A model generated the notes under the pieces. That model worked only from the letters and a program-made list of their open reading frames with translations, had not been told where the DNA came from and did not search any database. The position numbers were made by a program, and so were the translations under genes. Below, piece after piece: positions 52,453 through 61,180 of a stretch of DNA of 64,000 nucleotides (positions are counted from its first letter, which is position 1; the number at the start of each line of letters is the position of its first letter). The stretch spans positions 186,001 to 250,000 of the forward strand of contig CAWEQW010000002.1 in the NCBI GenBank assembly GCA_963811365.1. The letters are read 5' to 3'. This DNA is from CAWEQW01 sp963811365. Lineage in GTDB: Bacteria > Actinomycetota > Actinomycetes > Propionibacteriales > Nocardioidaceae.

Positions 52453-53547
52453 GTGGCGCGCTGTCCGGTCGAGGCGGTCACCGCCTCGGCCTACACCGTG
52501 CCGACCGACGCTCCGGAGGGCGACGGGACGCTGACCTGGAGCTCGACGACCCTGGTGCTCGTCGAGGTCCGGGCCGGCGGCCGGACCGGCATCGGCTGGA
52601 CCTACGGCCCTGCCGCGTGTGCCGCGCTCGTCGACGAGAAGCTGGCGGGCGTGGTCACCGGCTCCGAGGTCGACCCGCGCCGGTCCTTCCACGCGATGGT
52701 GGCGGCGGTGCGCAACGTCGGTCGTCCGGGGGTCGCGTCGATGGCGATCTCCGCGGTCGACGTGGCGCTGTGGGACCTGTGGGCCAGGTTGCTCGACCTG
52801 CCACTGGCGCGGTTGCTGGGCGCGGTGCGCGAGGAGGTGCCGGCGTACGGCAGCGGTGGCTTCACGACGTACGACGACGACCGGCTGGTCCGCCAGCTCG
52901 AGGGCTGGCTCGACCAGGGCATGACCCGGGTCAAGATCAAGATCGGCGAGTCGTGGGGCAGCGCCGTTCAGCGCGACCTCGAGCGCACCCGGCTCACCCG
53001 CGACGTCGTCGGTCCGGACGTCGAGGTGTTCGTCGACGCGAACGGCGGCTACCAGGTGAAGCAGGCCCAGCGGGTGGGCCGCCGCCTCGACGAGCTCGAC
53101 GTGCGGTGGTTCGAGGAGCCGGTGTCCTCCGACGACCTGGTCGGGCTGCGGCAGGTGCGCGAGGCGGTGGCGTGCGACGTGGCCGCGGGGGAGTACGGGT
53201 ACGACCTCGCCTACTTCGCCCGGATGTCCGGCGCTCAGGCGGTCGACTGCCTGCAGGCCGACGCCACCCGCTGCGGCGGGTACACCGAGTGGCTGCGGGT
53301 CGCGGCGGTCGCCGCCGCCGCGCAGCTCGAGATCTCCGGGCACTGCGCCCCGGCGCTGCACGTGCCGGTGGCCGCGGCGGTCCCGAACCTGCGACACCTC
53401 GAGTGGTTCCACGACCACGCGCGGATCGAGCAGCTGCTGCTCGAGGGCGCGCCCGTCCCGTCGGGCGGGACGGCCCGGGCGGGCGACGGTCCCGGGCACG
53501 GCATGCGGTTCCGTCACGACGCCGCACGCGAGTACCGGATCCGCTGA
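52453..53547 (+). CDS. Enolase-superfamily (mandelate racemase/muconate-lactonising-type) enzyme
   Basis: 364 residues. The catalytic pattern is intact: Lys-x-Lys in RVKIKIGES, the metal ligands Asp in EVFVDANGGYQ, Glu in RWFEEPVSSDD and Glu in AAGEYGYDLAYF, and a general-acid/base His in ISGHCAPALHV. The N-terminal capping domain is present. These enzymes racemise or dehydrate sugar acids, or act on N-acyl amino acids. Being the fourth gene of a redox operon fits a sugar-acid dehydratase or epimerase step. It starts with GTG one base after the previous stop. It converges with the GT2 gene at 53558. Confidence 0.9.
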   Translation: MARCPVEAVTASAYTVPTDAPEGDGTLTWSSTTLVLVEVRAGGRTGIGWTYGPAACAALVDEKLAGVVTGSEVDPRRSFHAMVAAVRNVGRPGVASMAISAVDVALWDLWARLLDLPLARLLGAVREEVPAYGSGGFTTYDDDRLVRQLEGWLDQGMTRVKIKIGESWGSAVQRDLERTRLTRDVVGPDVEVFVDANGGYQVKQAQRVGRRLDELDVRWFEEPVSSDDLVGLRQVREAVACDVAAGEYGYDLAYFARMSGAQAVDCLQADATRCGGYTEWLRVAAVAAAAQLEISGHCAPALHVPVAAAVPNLRHLEWFHDHARIEQLLLEGAPVPSGGTARAGDGPGHGMRFRHDAAREYRIR

Positions 53548-53557
53548 CCGGCTCGGG

Positions 53558-54451
53558 TCAGGCGGCCGGGTCGAGGCGGCGACGGGCCCGCTCGACGTCC
53601 GGGGGGACGACCCGCCGTCGCCGCAGGGCGCGCGCGGCCCGGGGGACCGCCTGCAGCACCCCGCGGCGTCCGGGGCGGCCGCGGCGGACCACCTCGGCAG
53701 CGGTGCGGACCACGACCGGCCAGGGCCGGCGCATCAGCGCGGTGAGCAGGTCGTTGCGGGCCGAGAGCACCTGACCGCCCTCGCGGTCGCGGACGGTGGA
53801 GGGGTGGTGGTGCGCCACCACGTCGGACACGTACGCCATCCCCCAGCCGCGGGCCGCGAGGTCGAGGGCGAGCCGCTGCTCCTCGCCGCGGAAGAAGACC
53901 ACGTCGTCGAAGCCGCCGGCGTCGAGGAACGCCGACCGGCGCACCACCGAGCCGCAGGCCAGGAAGCCCAGCACCGACGGGCCCGGCAGGTCGTCGTCTC
54001 GGCCCAGCGGCGAGGACTCCATCTCCGCGGAGACCGGGTCGAGGCGCTCCTCGGGGCCGACGTGCACGCTGCCGGCGAGCAGTCCCAGCCGGGGCGAGGC
54101 GTCGAACAGGGCGGCTGCGGTGTCCAGGGCCCCCGGCGCCCACCACGAGTCGTCGTCGGCGAACGCGACGTACGGCGTCTGCGCGACGCCGACGCCGATG
54201 TTGCGCGCGACGGCGCCCCAGTTCTCGGTGAGCTCGACGACCGTGACGTGCGGGAAGCGTCGGCGGACGAGCGCGGCGGTCCCGTCGGTGGAGCCGTTGT
54301 CGACCAGCACCACCGGGCCGTCGTGGTGCGGCAGGGAGCGCCGAAGGTCCTCCCAGCGGTTGCGGGTGGCGACGACCACGGTGACGGGGCGGGACATGTC
54401 GCGCGGCGTACCCGGTCCGGCCCCGCGCATCCCCGGCGTCGCGCCCGTCAC
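53558..54451 (-). CDS. Family 2 glycosyltransferase (rhamnosyl/mannosyl-type)
   Basis: 297 residues from the GTG at 54451 (overlaps the upstream stop as GTGA), or 279 from the ATG at 54397. PVTVVVATRNRWEDLRRSL, VVLVDNGSTDGTAALVRR and VAFADDDSWWAPGALD form the GT-A nucleotide-sugar fold with a DDD metal motif. FGDVVFFRGEEQRLALDLAARGW-like residues (positions about 170-200 from the ATG) give the acceptor-side Glu-Glu. The C-terminal 60 residues are basic and proline-rich. Last gene of the minus-strand UDP-sugar dehydrogenase/GT4/GT2 operon. The donor is unknown, though a UDP-uronic acid made by the first gene is possible. Confidence 0.88.
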   Translation of the reverse strand: MTGATPGMRGAGPGTPRDMSRPVTVVVATRNRWEDLRRSLPHHDGPVVLVDNGSTDGTAALVRRRFPHVTVVELTENWGAVARNIGVGVAQTPYVAFADDDSWWAPGALDTAAALFDASPRLGLLAGSVHVGPEERLDPVSAEMESSPLGRDDDLPGPSVLGFLACGSVVRRSAFLDAGGFDDVVFFRGEEQRLALDLAARGWGMAYVSDVVAHHHPSTVRDREGGQVLSARNDLLTALMRRPWPVVVRTAAEVVRRGRPGRRGVLQAVPRAARALRRRRVVPPDVERARRRLDPAA

Positions 54452-55410
54452 GCCCACGCCGCCAGCCGCTGGTCCCAGTCGGCCAGGAACCGGGCCAGCC
54501 CGTACCTGCCCAGCGCCGCCTCCCGCGCCGCCTTCCCCGTCGCCCGGGCGAGCTCGGGTTCGTCGACGAAGCGGCGCACGGCGCGCGCCAGCCCCTCCGG
54601 CGAGGTGCTGAGCACGCCGGCCCCGGGGGGCACCGCCACGACCGCCTCGGTGGTGGCCAGCGCGACCACCGGCATCCCGAGGTGCATCGCCTCCAGCAGC
54701 GACAGGCCCAAGGAGGTCCAGCGCGGGGTGTGCACGTAGACCCGGCGGCGGGCCACGGCGTCGTGCATCGCGTCCTGGTCGAGGTCGTCGTGCAGCCCCA
54801 GCCGTTCGGGCGGCAGGCCCGGTGTCCCGGCGAGCGCGCCGACGTTCATCCCGAACACGTCCAGCGGTGCTGCCGCGGCGATCCCGGGCAGCAGGTCGGT
54901 GCCGACCGCCCGGCCCCGGCGCGCCGGGTCGTTGACCACCACGGCGGCGCGCGGCAGGTCGCCGCTGTAGCGCGGCCCGGGGTCGACGATGCCGTGCTCG
55001 ACGACGTCGGTGGGCGCGTCGCCGCAGTCCCAGAACAGCCGGTTGAAGTGGGTGACGTGCACGACGGGGATCGTCCGCTGGTCCGCGAGCGGGTGCCGGG
55101 TGAACGGCACGTCGCCGGCGGGGGTGTTGTGCTCGACGTACACCGCGGGCAGGTCGCGCCCGGGTGTCCGGCCGGTCCACTCCCGGGCCAGCCCGAGGTC
55201 CCGCGGACGCTGCAGCACGACGAGGTCGACCTCGGTGTCGCGCAGCGCCTCCCGCGGCACCTCCACGGCCCGCTCCGGCCAGTCCCACGTCTCGGCCCGG
55301 CCGAGCCCGTCGTGGTCACGGTCCGGGGTCACCGGCAGCAGGTAGTCGTGGCGTCCCTGGACGAACGACGTGGTCCAGGAGCCGTGCACGTGCCACACCA
55401 GGATCCGCAT
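54448..55410 (-). CDS. GT4-like glycosyltransferase
   Basis: 320 residues with a GT-B fold that is somewhat short for GT4. RILVWHVHGSWTTSFVQGRHDYLLPV begins the N-terminal domain. VYVEHNTPAGDVPF and VVHVTHFNRLFWDCG are the usual acceptor region. The C-terminal nucleotide-binding domain has TPRWTSLGLSLLEAMHLGMPVVALATTEA, which holds the conserved E-x7-E-like region. The ATG at 55410 overlaps the previous stop (TGATG) and has GGGGAG upstream. It is located between UDP-glucose dehydrogenase and a GT2 in one operon, so a role in surface glycan synthesis is likely. Confidence 0.85.
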   Translation of the reverse strand: MRILVWHVHGSWTTSFVQGRHDYLLPVTPDRDHDGLGRAETWDWPERAVEVPREALRDTEVDLVVLQRPRDLGLAREWTGRTPGRDLPAVYVEHNTPAGDVPFTRHPLADQRTIPVVHVTHFNRLFWDCGDAPTDVVEHGIVDPGPRYSGDLPRAAVVVNDPARRGRAVGTDLLPGIAAAAPLDVFGMNVGALAGTPGLPPERLGLHDDLDQDAMHDAVARRRVYVHTPRWTSLGLSLLEAMHLGMPVVALATTEAVVAVPPGAGVLSTSPEGLARAVRRFVDEPELARATGKAAREAALGRYGLARFLADWDQRLAAWA

Positions 55411-56732
55411 CAGCTCCCCGCCCCCCGTCCGAGTGCGTGGAAGTCCCAGCCGGCGGCGCGCCAGGTCACCGGGTCCAGGGCCAGCCGGCCGTCGACGACC
55501 CGCGGCACCCGGGCCACCTTGGCGAGCCGGCCCGGGTCGAGCGACCCGAACTCCGGCCAGTCGGTGAGCACGAGGACGACGTCGCTTCCGCGCACGGCGT
55601 CCTCCGCGGTGTCGCCGACCCGGAGCTGCGGCCGCTCGCGACGCACGTTGGCGCCCGCGCGCGGGTCGTACACCGAGACGTCCGCGCCGCGCGCCGCGAG
55701 CCGGGAGGCCACGTCCAGTGCGGGGGAGTCGCGGACGTCGTCGGAGCCGGCCTTGAACGCCGCGCCGAGCACGCCCACGCAGGCGCCGGCCGGGTCGCCG
55801 CCGAGCATCCGGACCGCGAGCTCGACGGTGCGGCAGCGCTGCCGCTCGTTGGTGGCGTCCACCTCGCGCAGCAGGCGGGTGGCCGACCCGAGCCCGAGCT
55901 CCTCGGCGCGCGCGACGAACGCCCGGGTGTCCTTCGGCAGGCAGCCGCCGCCGTACCCGAGCCCGGGGGTGAGGAACCGGTCGCCGATCCGCGGGTCGAG
56001 GCCCAGCACCCGGGTCAGGTCCGCGACGTCGGCCTCGGCCGCCTCGCACACCTCGGCGAGCACGTTCACCAGCGACACCCGTGCCGCGAGCATCACGTTG
56101 GCGGACACCTTGGCCAGCTCCGCGGTGGCGAGGTCGGTGCGTACGACGGGGACGCCGTCGGCCACCGGGCGGGCGTAGACGCCGTCGCGGAGCAGCCGGA
56201 AGGCGTCGTCGCAGGCCGTCCCGACGACGAGCCGGTCCGGGTGCAGCGAGTCCTCGAGGGCATGCCCCTCGCGCAGGAACTCGGGGTTCCACGCGGTCTC
56301 CACGGCGGGGCCGGCCGGCGCCTCCTCCTGCAGGACGCCGCGCGCCCGGGCCGCCGTGCCCACGGGCACCGTGGACTTGCCCGCGACGACGCACGGCCGT
56401 TCCAGCAGCGGGGCCAGTGCGTGCACGGCTGCCCACAGCGCGGTCAGGTCGGCGGCGTCGCCGTCGGCACGTTGCGGGGTGCCGACGCAGAGGAAGTGCA
56501 CGTCCGCTCCGGCGACCTCGCGCAGGTCGGTGGTGAAGCGCAGGCGCCCCTGGGCGAGCCCGGTGCGGAGCGCGTCGTCCAGCCCGGGCTCGTGGAACGG
56601 GGCGTGCCCCGTGCAGAGCCGCTGCACCCGTTCCGGATCGGTGTCGACGCCGACCACCCGGTGACCCCACCGCGCCAGACAGGCCGCATGGGTGGCGCCG
56701 AGGTAGCCGGTGCCGAGGACGGAGATCAGCAC
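55410..56732 (-). CDS. UDP-glucose/GDP-mannose 6-dehydrogenase
   Basis: 440 residues. ISVLGTGYLGATHAACLARWGHRVVGVDTDP is the NAD-binding motif; AGKSTVPVGTAARARGVL and WNPEFLREGHALED are the conserved interior of the family. The catalytic Cys264 is in GYGGGCLPKDTRAF. The C-terminal UDP-binding domain has VGVLGAAFKAGSDDVRDSPALDVA and VLVLTDWPEFGSLDP. It oxidises UDP-glucose (or a related UDP/GDP sugar) twice to the uronic acid. It heads the minus-strand operon; its GTG start lies 254 bases from the divergent carbamoyltransferase start, and the intervening region has inverted repeats. Confidence 0.95.
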   Translation of the reverse strand: MLISVLGTGYLGATHAACLARWGHRVVGVDTDPERVQRLCTGHAPFHEPGLDDALRTGLAQGRLRFTTDLREVAGADVHFLCVGTPQRADGDAADLTALWAAVHALAPLLERPCVVAGKSTVPVGTAARARGVLQEEAPAGPAVETAWNPEFLREGHALEDSLHPDRLVVGTACDDAFRLLRDGVYARPVADGVPVVRTDLATAELAKVSANVMLAARVSLVNVLAEVCEAAEADVADLTRVLGLDPRIGDRFLTPGLGYGGGCLPKDTRAFVARAEELGLGSATRLLREVDATNERQRCRTVELAVRMLGGDPAGACVGVLGAAFKAGSDDVRDSPALDVASRLAARGADVSVYDPRAGANVRRERPQLRVGDTAEDAVRGSDVVLVLTDWPEFGSLDPGRLAKVARVPRVVDGRLALDPVTWRAAGWDFHALGRGAGS

Positions 56733-56794
56733 GGGCGGACGGTGCCCGGTGCCCCGGTGTCCATACCCGGCCGGGGGAGGGGAAGTGCAGGAGT

Positions 56795-56909
56795 CCGACA
56801 AGTGCTTCTCGCGGCAACCTGCTCCGTCGCGGTCCACCGCCGCGCTAGACCACCTCCCCGCACCGGCCCACGGGGAGAAGCGGTTGTCGGGTGCCGACAA
56901 CCGCTTCTC
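56795..56909. promoter_or_regulatory. Inverted and direct repeats in the divergent glycan-operon promoter region
   Basis: GAGAAGCGGTTGTCGG (56875-56890), a GTG spacer and its exact 16-base complement (56894-56909) form a perfect palindromic hairpin. A third related half-site, CCGACAAGTGCTTCTC (56795-56810), matches 14 of 16 bases and lies in direct orientation 99 bases away. Placement between divergent starts argues for a regulator site or an attenuator rather than a terminator. Confidence 0.6.
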
Positions 56910-56985
56910 TGCCGGGGCCGGTATGCCGAGCCGCCGTGCGGGGCACGCGATGCGCCTGGAACCGCGAACGAGGAGGAGGACGACG

Positions 56986-58626
56986 GTGAAGGTGCTGGGC
57001 GTCAACGCGCTGTTCCACGACCCTGCGGCGGCCCTGGTCGTGGACGGCAGCATCGTCGCCGCAGCCGAGGAGGAGCGGTTCTCGCGCCGCAAGCACGGGC
57101 ACCGGCCGGTGCCGTTCGCGGCGTGGGAGCTCCCCGAGCTGTCCGCGCGCTGGTGCCTCGAGCACGCCGGTCTCGACGTCAGCGACCTGGACGCGGTGGC
57201 GTACTCCTTCGACCCGGGCCTGGCTGCGCCCGCCGGCGACCTCGGGCTCGACGACCCCTGGGACCACCTCCGGCAGACCTACGCGCAGCGCGCTCCCGGA
57301 TTCCTGGCCACGGCACTGCCGGGGCTCGACCCGGCGATCGTCCGGTTCGTGGCGCACCACGTCGCGCACGCGGCGTCGGCCGGGCTGGCCGCGCCGCAGC
57401 GCGACGCCGACGTGCTGGTGCTCGACGGCCGCGGCGAGTCGGCCAGCCACCTCGCCGGCCGGTACCGCGCCGGGCGGCTCGAGGCGCTGGCGAGCCAGCG
57501 GCTCCCGCACTCGCTCGGGCTGCTCTACGAGGACGTCACCGAGCACCTCGGCTTCCTGCGGAGCTCCGACGAGTTCAAGGTGATGGCGCTCGCCTCCCAC
57601 GGCCGCCCGCGGTTCGCCGACGAGCTGCGTCGCGCGGTCCGGGCCGACGGCGAGGGCGGCTTCCGCACCGACCCCGTGGACTGGGCCTCGCTGGCCAAGC
57701 CGCGGCGGCCGGCGGACCCCTGGACCCAGGACCATGCCGACCTGGCCGCGAGCGTCCAGCTGCGGCTGGAGGAGGTGCTGGTCGAGCTCGCCACCTGGCT
57801 GCGGCACCGGACGGGCGGCACCGCGCTGAGCCTGGCCGGTGGTGTCGCGCTCAACTGCGTGGCGAACACCCGGCTCCTCGAGAAGGCCGGCTACACCGAC
57901 GTCTGGGTGCAGCCGGCCGCCGGCGACGCCGGCACCGCCCTCGGAGGAGCGCTGCACGTCGCCGCCGAGAGCGGTGAGCAGGTGCGTCCGATGACCGGTG
58001 CGGACCTCGGGCGCGGCTGGTCCGACAGCGAGCTGGAGGACTGGCTGCGGCGGGCCCGGGTGCCCTACGAGCGCCCGGCGGACGTCGCGGAGGAGGTCGC
58101 CGCATGCCTCGCCGACGACGGCGTGGTCGCCTGGTTCCAGGGCCGCAGCGAGTACGGGCCGCGAGCCCTCGGGCACCGGTCGCTGCTGGCCCATCCCGGC
58201 CGCCGCGAGAACCTCGAGCGGCTCAACGACGTCAAGGGCCGCGAGCAGTTCCGGCCGGTCGCGCCGATGGTGGCCGAGGCGCGCGCGGCCGAGATCTTCA
58301 GCCGGGGGCCGCTGCCCTCGCCGTACATGCTGTTCGTCCACGACGTCGACCCCGCCTGGCGCGACCGGATCCCCGCGGTGGTGCACGTCGACGGCACCGC
58401 CCGCGTGCAGACGGTGGACCCCGCGCGGGAGCCGCTGGTCGCCCGGATGCTGGCCGGGTTCGAGCGGCGGACCGGGCTGCCCGTCGTGATCAACACCAGC
58501 CTCAACACCGCGGGACGGCCGATGGTCGACGACCCGCGCGACGCGCTCGAGTGCTTCGGCTCCGCGCCGGTGTCGCTGCTGGCGATCGGGCCGTTCGTCG
58601 TGCGCCGCCCGGAGGTCGCGTGGTGA
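56986..58626 (+). CDS. Carbamoyltransferase (NodU/CmcH family)
   Basis: 546 residues. VLGVNALFHDPAAALVVDGSIVAAAEEERFSRRKH is the N-terminal signature. FVAHHVAHAASAGLAAPQRD has the metal-binding His pair, LAGGVALNCVANTRLLEKAGYTDVWVQPAAGDAGTALGGAL is the Kae1-like adenylating core, and WFQGRSEYGPRALGHRSLLAHP begins the C-terminal YrdC-related part. It transfers a carbamoyl group from carbamoyl phosphate, via carbamoyl-AMP, to a hydroxyl of a sugar or other small molecule. The GTG at 56986 follows AGGAGGAGGA; in-frame ATG 56950 lacks a ribosome site. The end overlaps the next gene by four bases. Confidence 0.93.
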   Translation: MKVLGVNALFHDPAAALVVDGSIVAAAEEERFSRRKHGHRPVPFAAWELPELSARWCLEHAGLDVSDLDAVAYSFDPGLAAPAGDLGLDDPWDHLRQTYAQRAPGFLATALPGLDPAIVRFVAHHVAHAASAGLAAPQRDADVLVLDGRGESASHLAGRYRAGRLEALASQRLPHSLGLLYEDVTEHLGFLRSSDEFKVMALASHGRPRFADELRRAVRADGEGGFRTDPVDWASLAKPRRPADPWTQDHADLAASVQLRLEEVLVELATWLRHRTGGTALSLAGGVALNCVANTRLLEKAGYTDVWVQPAAGDAGTALGGALHVAAESGEQVRPMTGADLGRGWSDSELEDWLRRARVPYERPADVAEEVAACLADDGVVAWFQGRSEYGPRALGHRSLLAHPGRRENLERLNDVKGREQFRPVAPMVAEARAAEIFSRGPLPSPYMLFVHDVDPAWRDRIPAVVHVDGTARVQTVDPAREPLVARMLAGFERRTGLPVVINTSLNTAGRPMVDDPRDALECFGSAPVSLLAIGPFVVRRPEVAW

Positions 58627-60125
58627 CCGGCGCAGCCACGGCACCGCTGACCACCGTCGTGGTCCCCACCGTGGGCCGGCCCAGCCTCGACACCCTGCTG
58701 GAGGCGCTGGCCTCCGGCAGCCACCCGCTCGACGTGCCGGTCGTCGTGGTCGACGACCGGCCGGGAGACGGACCGCTGGTGGTCGACACCCATGGGCTCG
58801 ACCTGACCGTGGTCCGCTCCGGTGGCCACGGCCCGGCCCGGGCCCGCAACACCGGCTGGCGACGCGCCCGCACGGCCTGGGTCAGCTTCCTCGACGACGA
58901 CGTGCTGCCCCTGCCCGACTGGTACGCCGTGCTCCGCGAGGACCTGGCGGCCGCCCCGGCCACGGTGGCGGGCAGCCAGGGCCACGTGAGCGTCCCGCTG
59001 CCGCAGGACCGTCGACCGACCGACTGGGAGCGCGGCACCGCGGGCCTCGAGCACGCCCGGTGGATCACCGCAGACCTCTCCTACCGGCGCTCGGCGCTGG
59101 CCGCGGTCGGCGGGTTCGACGAGCGCTTCCCGCGGGCGTTCCGCGAGGACTCCGACCTGGGGCTCCGGATCACCGCCTCGCAGGGCCGGATCACCCGCGG
59201 GCGCCGGCAGGTGCACCACCCGGCCCGGCCCTCGGACGACTGGGCGAGCCTGCGCCAGCAGCGGGGCAACGCCGACGACTTCCTGATGCGGGCGCTGCAC
59301 GGACCGGACTGGCACGACCGCGCCGGTGCCGCGCCCGGCCGGCGCCGGCTGAACGTCGGCACCGCCGTGGCCGCCGGGACCGCGGTGGTCGGAGCGCTCG
59401 CCGGGCACCGGCGGACCGCGGCGCTGGCGGCCGCGACCTGGACCGTGGCCACCGCGCAGTTCGCGGCGGCACGCATCGCTCCCGGTCCGCGTGACACGGC
59501 GGAGGTGCGCCGGATGGTGCTGACCAGTGCCGCGATCCCACCGGCCGCCACCTGGCACAGCCTGCGCGGTCTGCTGCGGTACCGGAACGTCGCACCCTGG
59601 CGCGGGCTGCCGGACCTGGTGCTGTTCGACCGGGACGGGACGCTCGTGCGGGACGTGCCGTACAACGGCGACCCGGCGCGGGTCCGCCCGGTTCCCGGCG
59701 CGGCGGGGGCGCTGGCGGTGCTGCGCGAGCGTGGCGTCCGGACCGGGCTGGTGACCAACCAGTCCGGTGTCGCCGCCGGGAGGCTGACCGGGGCGCAGGT
59801 CGAGGCGGTGAACGCGCGGGTCGCCGAGCTGCTCGGCCCCTTCGACGTGGTCGAGGTCTGCCCGCACGGCCCGGAGGACGGCTGCGCCTGCCGCAAGCCC
59901 TCGCCGGGGATGGTCAAGGACGCCTGCGCCGCGCTGGACGTCGACCCGGCGCTCTGCGTCGTCGTCGGTGACATCGGCGCCGACGTGGAGGCGGCGGCGG
60001 CGGCCGGAGCACGCGGGATCCTGGTGCCGGACGTCGCGACCGCCCGCGTCGAGGTCGCCCGTGCCGAGCACGTCGAGCCGACGCTGCCCGACGCCGTGGC
60101 GGCGATCCTGGACGGTGCGTGGTGA
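58623..60125 (+). CDS. GT2 glycosyltransferase fused to GmhB-like HAD phosphatase
   Basis: 500 residues from the GTG overlapping the previous stop. Residues 1-230 are a GT-A transferase (LTTVVVPTVGRPSLDTLL, FLDDDVLPLPDW, VGGFDERFPRAFREDSDLGLRI). A hydrophobic region at about 240-285 (VGTAVAAGTAVVGALAG) links to a HAD domain at about 335-490. HAD motifs are LVLFDRDGTLVRDV (nucleophile Asp, acid Asp), VTNQSGVAAG, KPSPGM (Lys) and VVVGDIGADVEAAAAA. CPHGPEDGCACRKP has the Cys-x-His/Cys-x-Cys ligands seen in the zinc loop of GmhB (heptose-1,7-bisphosphate 7-phosphatase). The fusion should make or handle a heptose phosphate while transferring a sugar. Confidence 0.88.
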   Translation: MTGAATAPLTTVVVPTVGRPSLDTLLEALASGSHPLDVPVVVVDDRPGDGPLVVDTHGLDLTVVRSGGHGPARARNTGWRRARTAWVSFLDDDVLPLPDWYAVLREDLAAAPATVAGSQGHVSVPLPQDRRPTDWERGTAGLEHARWITADLSYRRSALAAVGGFDERFPRAFREDSDLGLRITASQGRITRGRRQVHHPARPSDDWASLRQQRGNADDFLMRALHGPDWHDRAGAAPGRRRLNVGTAVAAGTAVVGALAGHRRTAALAAATWTVATAQFAAARIAPGPRDTAEVRRMVLTSAAIPPAATWHSLRGLLRYRNVAPWRGLPDLVLFDRDGTLVRDVPYNGDPARVRPVPGAAGALAVLRERGVRTGLVTNQSGVAAGRLTGAQVEAVNARVAELLGPFDVVEVCPHGPEDGCACRKPSPGMVKDACAALDVDPALCVVVGDIGADVEAAAAAGARGILVPDVATARVEVARAEHVEPTLPDAVAAILDGAW

Positions 60126-61180
60126 GCCCCGAGGCCCCGCGCACCCTCGCCGTCCGGCTCGACAACGCGGGCGACGTCCTGGTCACCGGACCGGCGCTGC
60201 GTGCGCTGCGGGCCGGGTCGGCGCGCCTCGCGCTGCTGTGCGGCCCGCACGGCCGGGACGCGGGCGCGCTGCTGCCCGGGGTCGACGAGGTGCTCACCTG
60301 GCGCTGCCCGTGGATCGACGCCGCGCCCGGGCCCGTGGTCCCCGCCGACGTCGCGGAGGTGGCGCGGCGGATCGAGGCAGGCCGCTTCGACCGGGCGGTG
60401 GTCTTCACCTCCTTCCACCAGTCGCCGTTGCCCACCGCACTGCTGCTGCGGCTCGCGGGGGTGCCGTCGGTCGCCGCCATCAGCGAGGACTACCCGGGCT
60501 CGCTGCTCGACGTGCGGCACCACGTGCCCGGCGACCCGCCGGAGCCCGAGCGGGCGCTGTCGCTGGCGGAGGCGGCCGGCTTCCGGTTGCCCCCGGACGA
60601 CCTCGGGAGGCTTGCGGTGCGCCGGCCGCTGCCGCGGGTCGAGGGACTCCCGCAGGCGCCGTACGTCGTGGTGCATCCGGGTGCCTCGGTGCCGGCGCGC
60701 GCCTGGCAGCCCGACCGGCTGCGCGACACCTGCGCCGTGCTGGCCGCCGACGGCTGGCCGGTCGTCGTCACGGGTGGACCGGACGAGCAGGCGCTGACCG
60801 CCCGGGTCGCGGCCGCCGGTGCGGTCACCGACCTCGGCGGGCGCACGAGCCTTCCCGAGCTCGCCGCCGTGCTCGACGGGGCGGCTGCGGTCGTGGTCGG
60901 CAACACCGGTCCTGCGCACCTTGCGGCCGCGGTCGGCACCCCTGTCGTGTCGTTGTTCGCGCCGACGGTACCGGCCGCACGCTGGGCACCGTACGGCGTC
61001 CCGGTCGTGCTGCTCGGGGACCAGGACGCGCCGTGCCGGGACAGCCGGGCCACCCGCTGTCCCGTCGAGGGGCACCCGTGCCTGGGCTCGGTGAGCCCCT
61101 CTGACGTCCTGCGCGCCGTCGAGCAGCTGTGCGGCGCGGCCGAGCGGCACGCCGCCGCCCTGCCAGGAGGTACCCGATGA
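60122..61180 (+). CDS. GT9-family glycosyltransferase (heptosyltransferase-like)
   Basis: 352 residues in a GT-B fold. RTLAVRLDNAGDVLVTGPALRAL is the N-terminal heptosyltransferase motif (RxDxxGD-x(n)-P-x-L). The C-terminal donor-binding region is AAAVVVGNTGPAHLAAAVGTPVVSLFAPTVPAARWAPYG, with the T-G-P-x-H-x-A core that binds ADP-heptose in WaaC/WaaF. Start GTG 60122 overlaps the stop of the fusion gene; a GTG one codon earlier is equally possible. No LPS is expected in an actinomycete, so the acceptor is probably another surface glycan or lipid. Confidence 0.92.
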   Translation: MSPEAPRTLAVRLDNAGDVLVTGPALRALRAGSARLALLCGPHGRDAGALLPGVDEVLTWRCPWIDAAPGPVVPADVAEVARRIEAGRFDRAVVFTSFHQSPLPTALLLRLAGVPSVAAISEDYPGSLLDVRHHVPGDPPEPERALSLAEAAGFRLPPDDLGRLAVRRPLPRVEGLPQAPYVVVHPGASVPARAWQPDRLRDTCAVLAADGWPVVVTGGPDEQALTARVAAAGAVTDLGGRTSLPELAAVLDGAAAVVVGNTGPAHLAAAVGTPVVSLFAPTVPAARWAPYGVPVVLLGDQDAPCRDSRATRCPVEGHPCLGSVSPSDVLRAVEQLCGAAERHAAALPGGTR

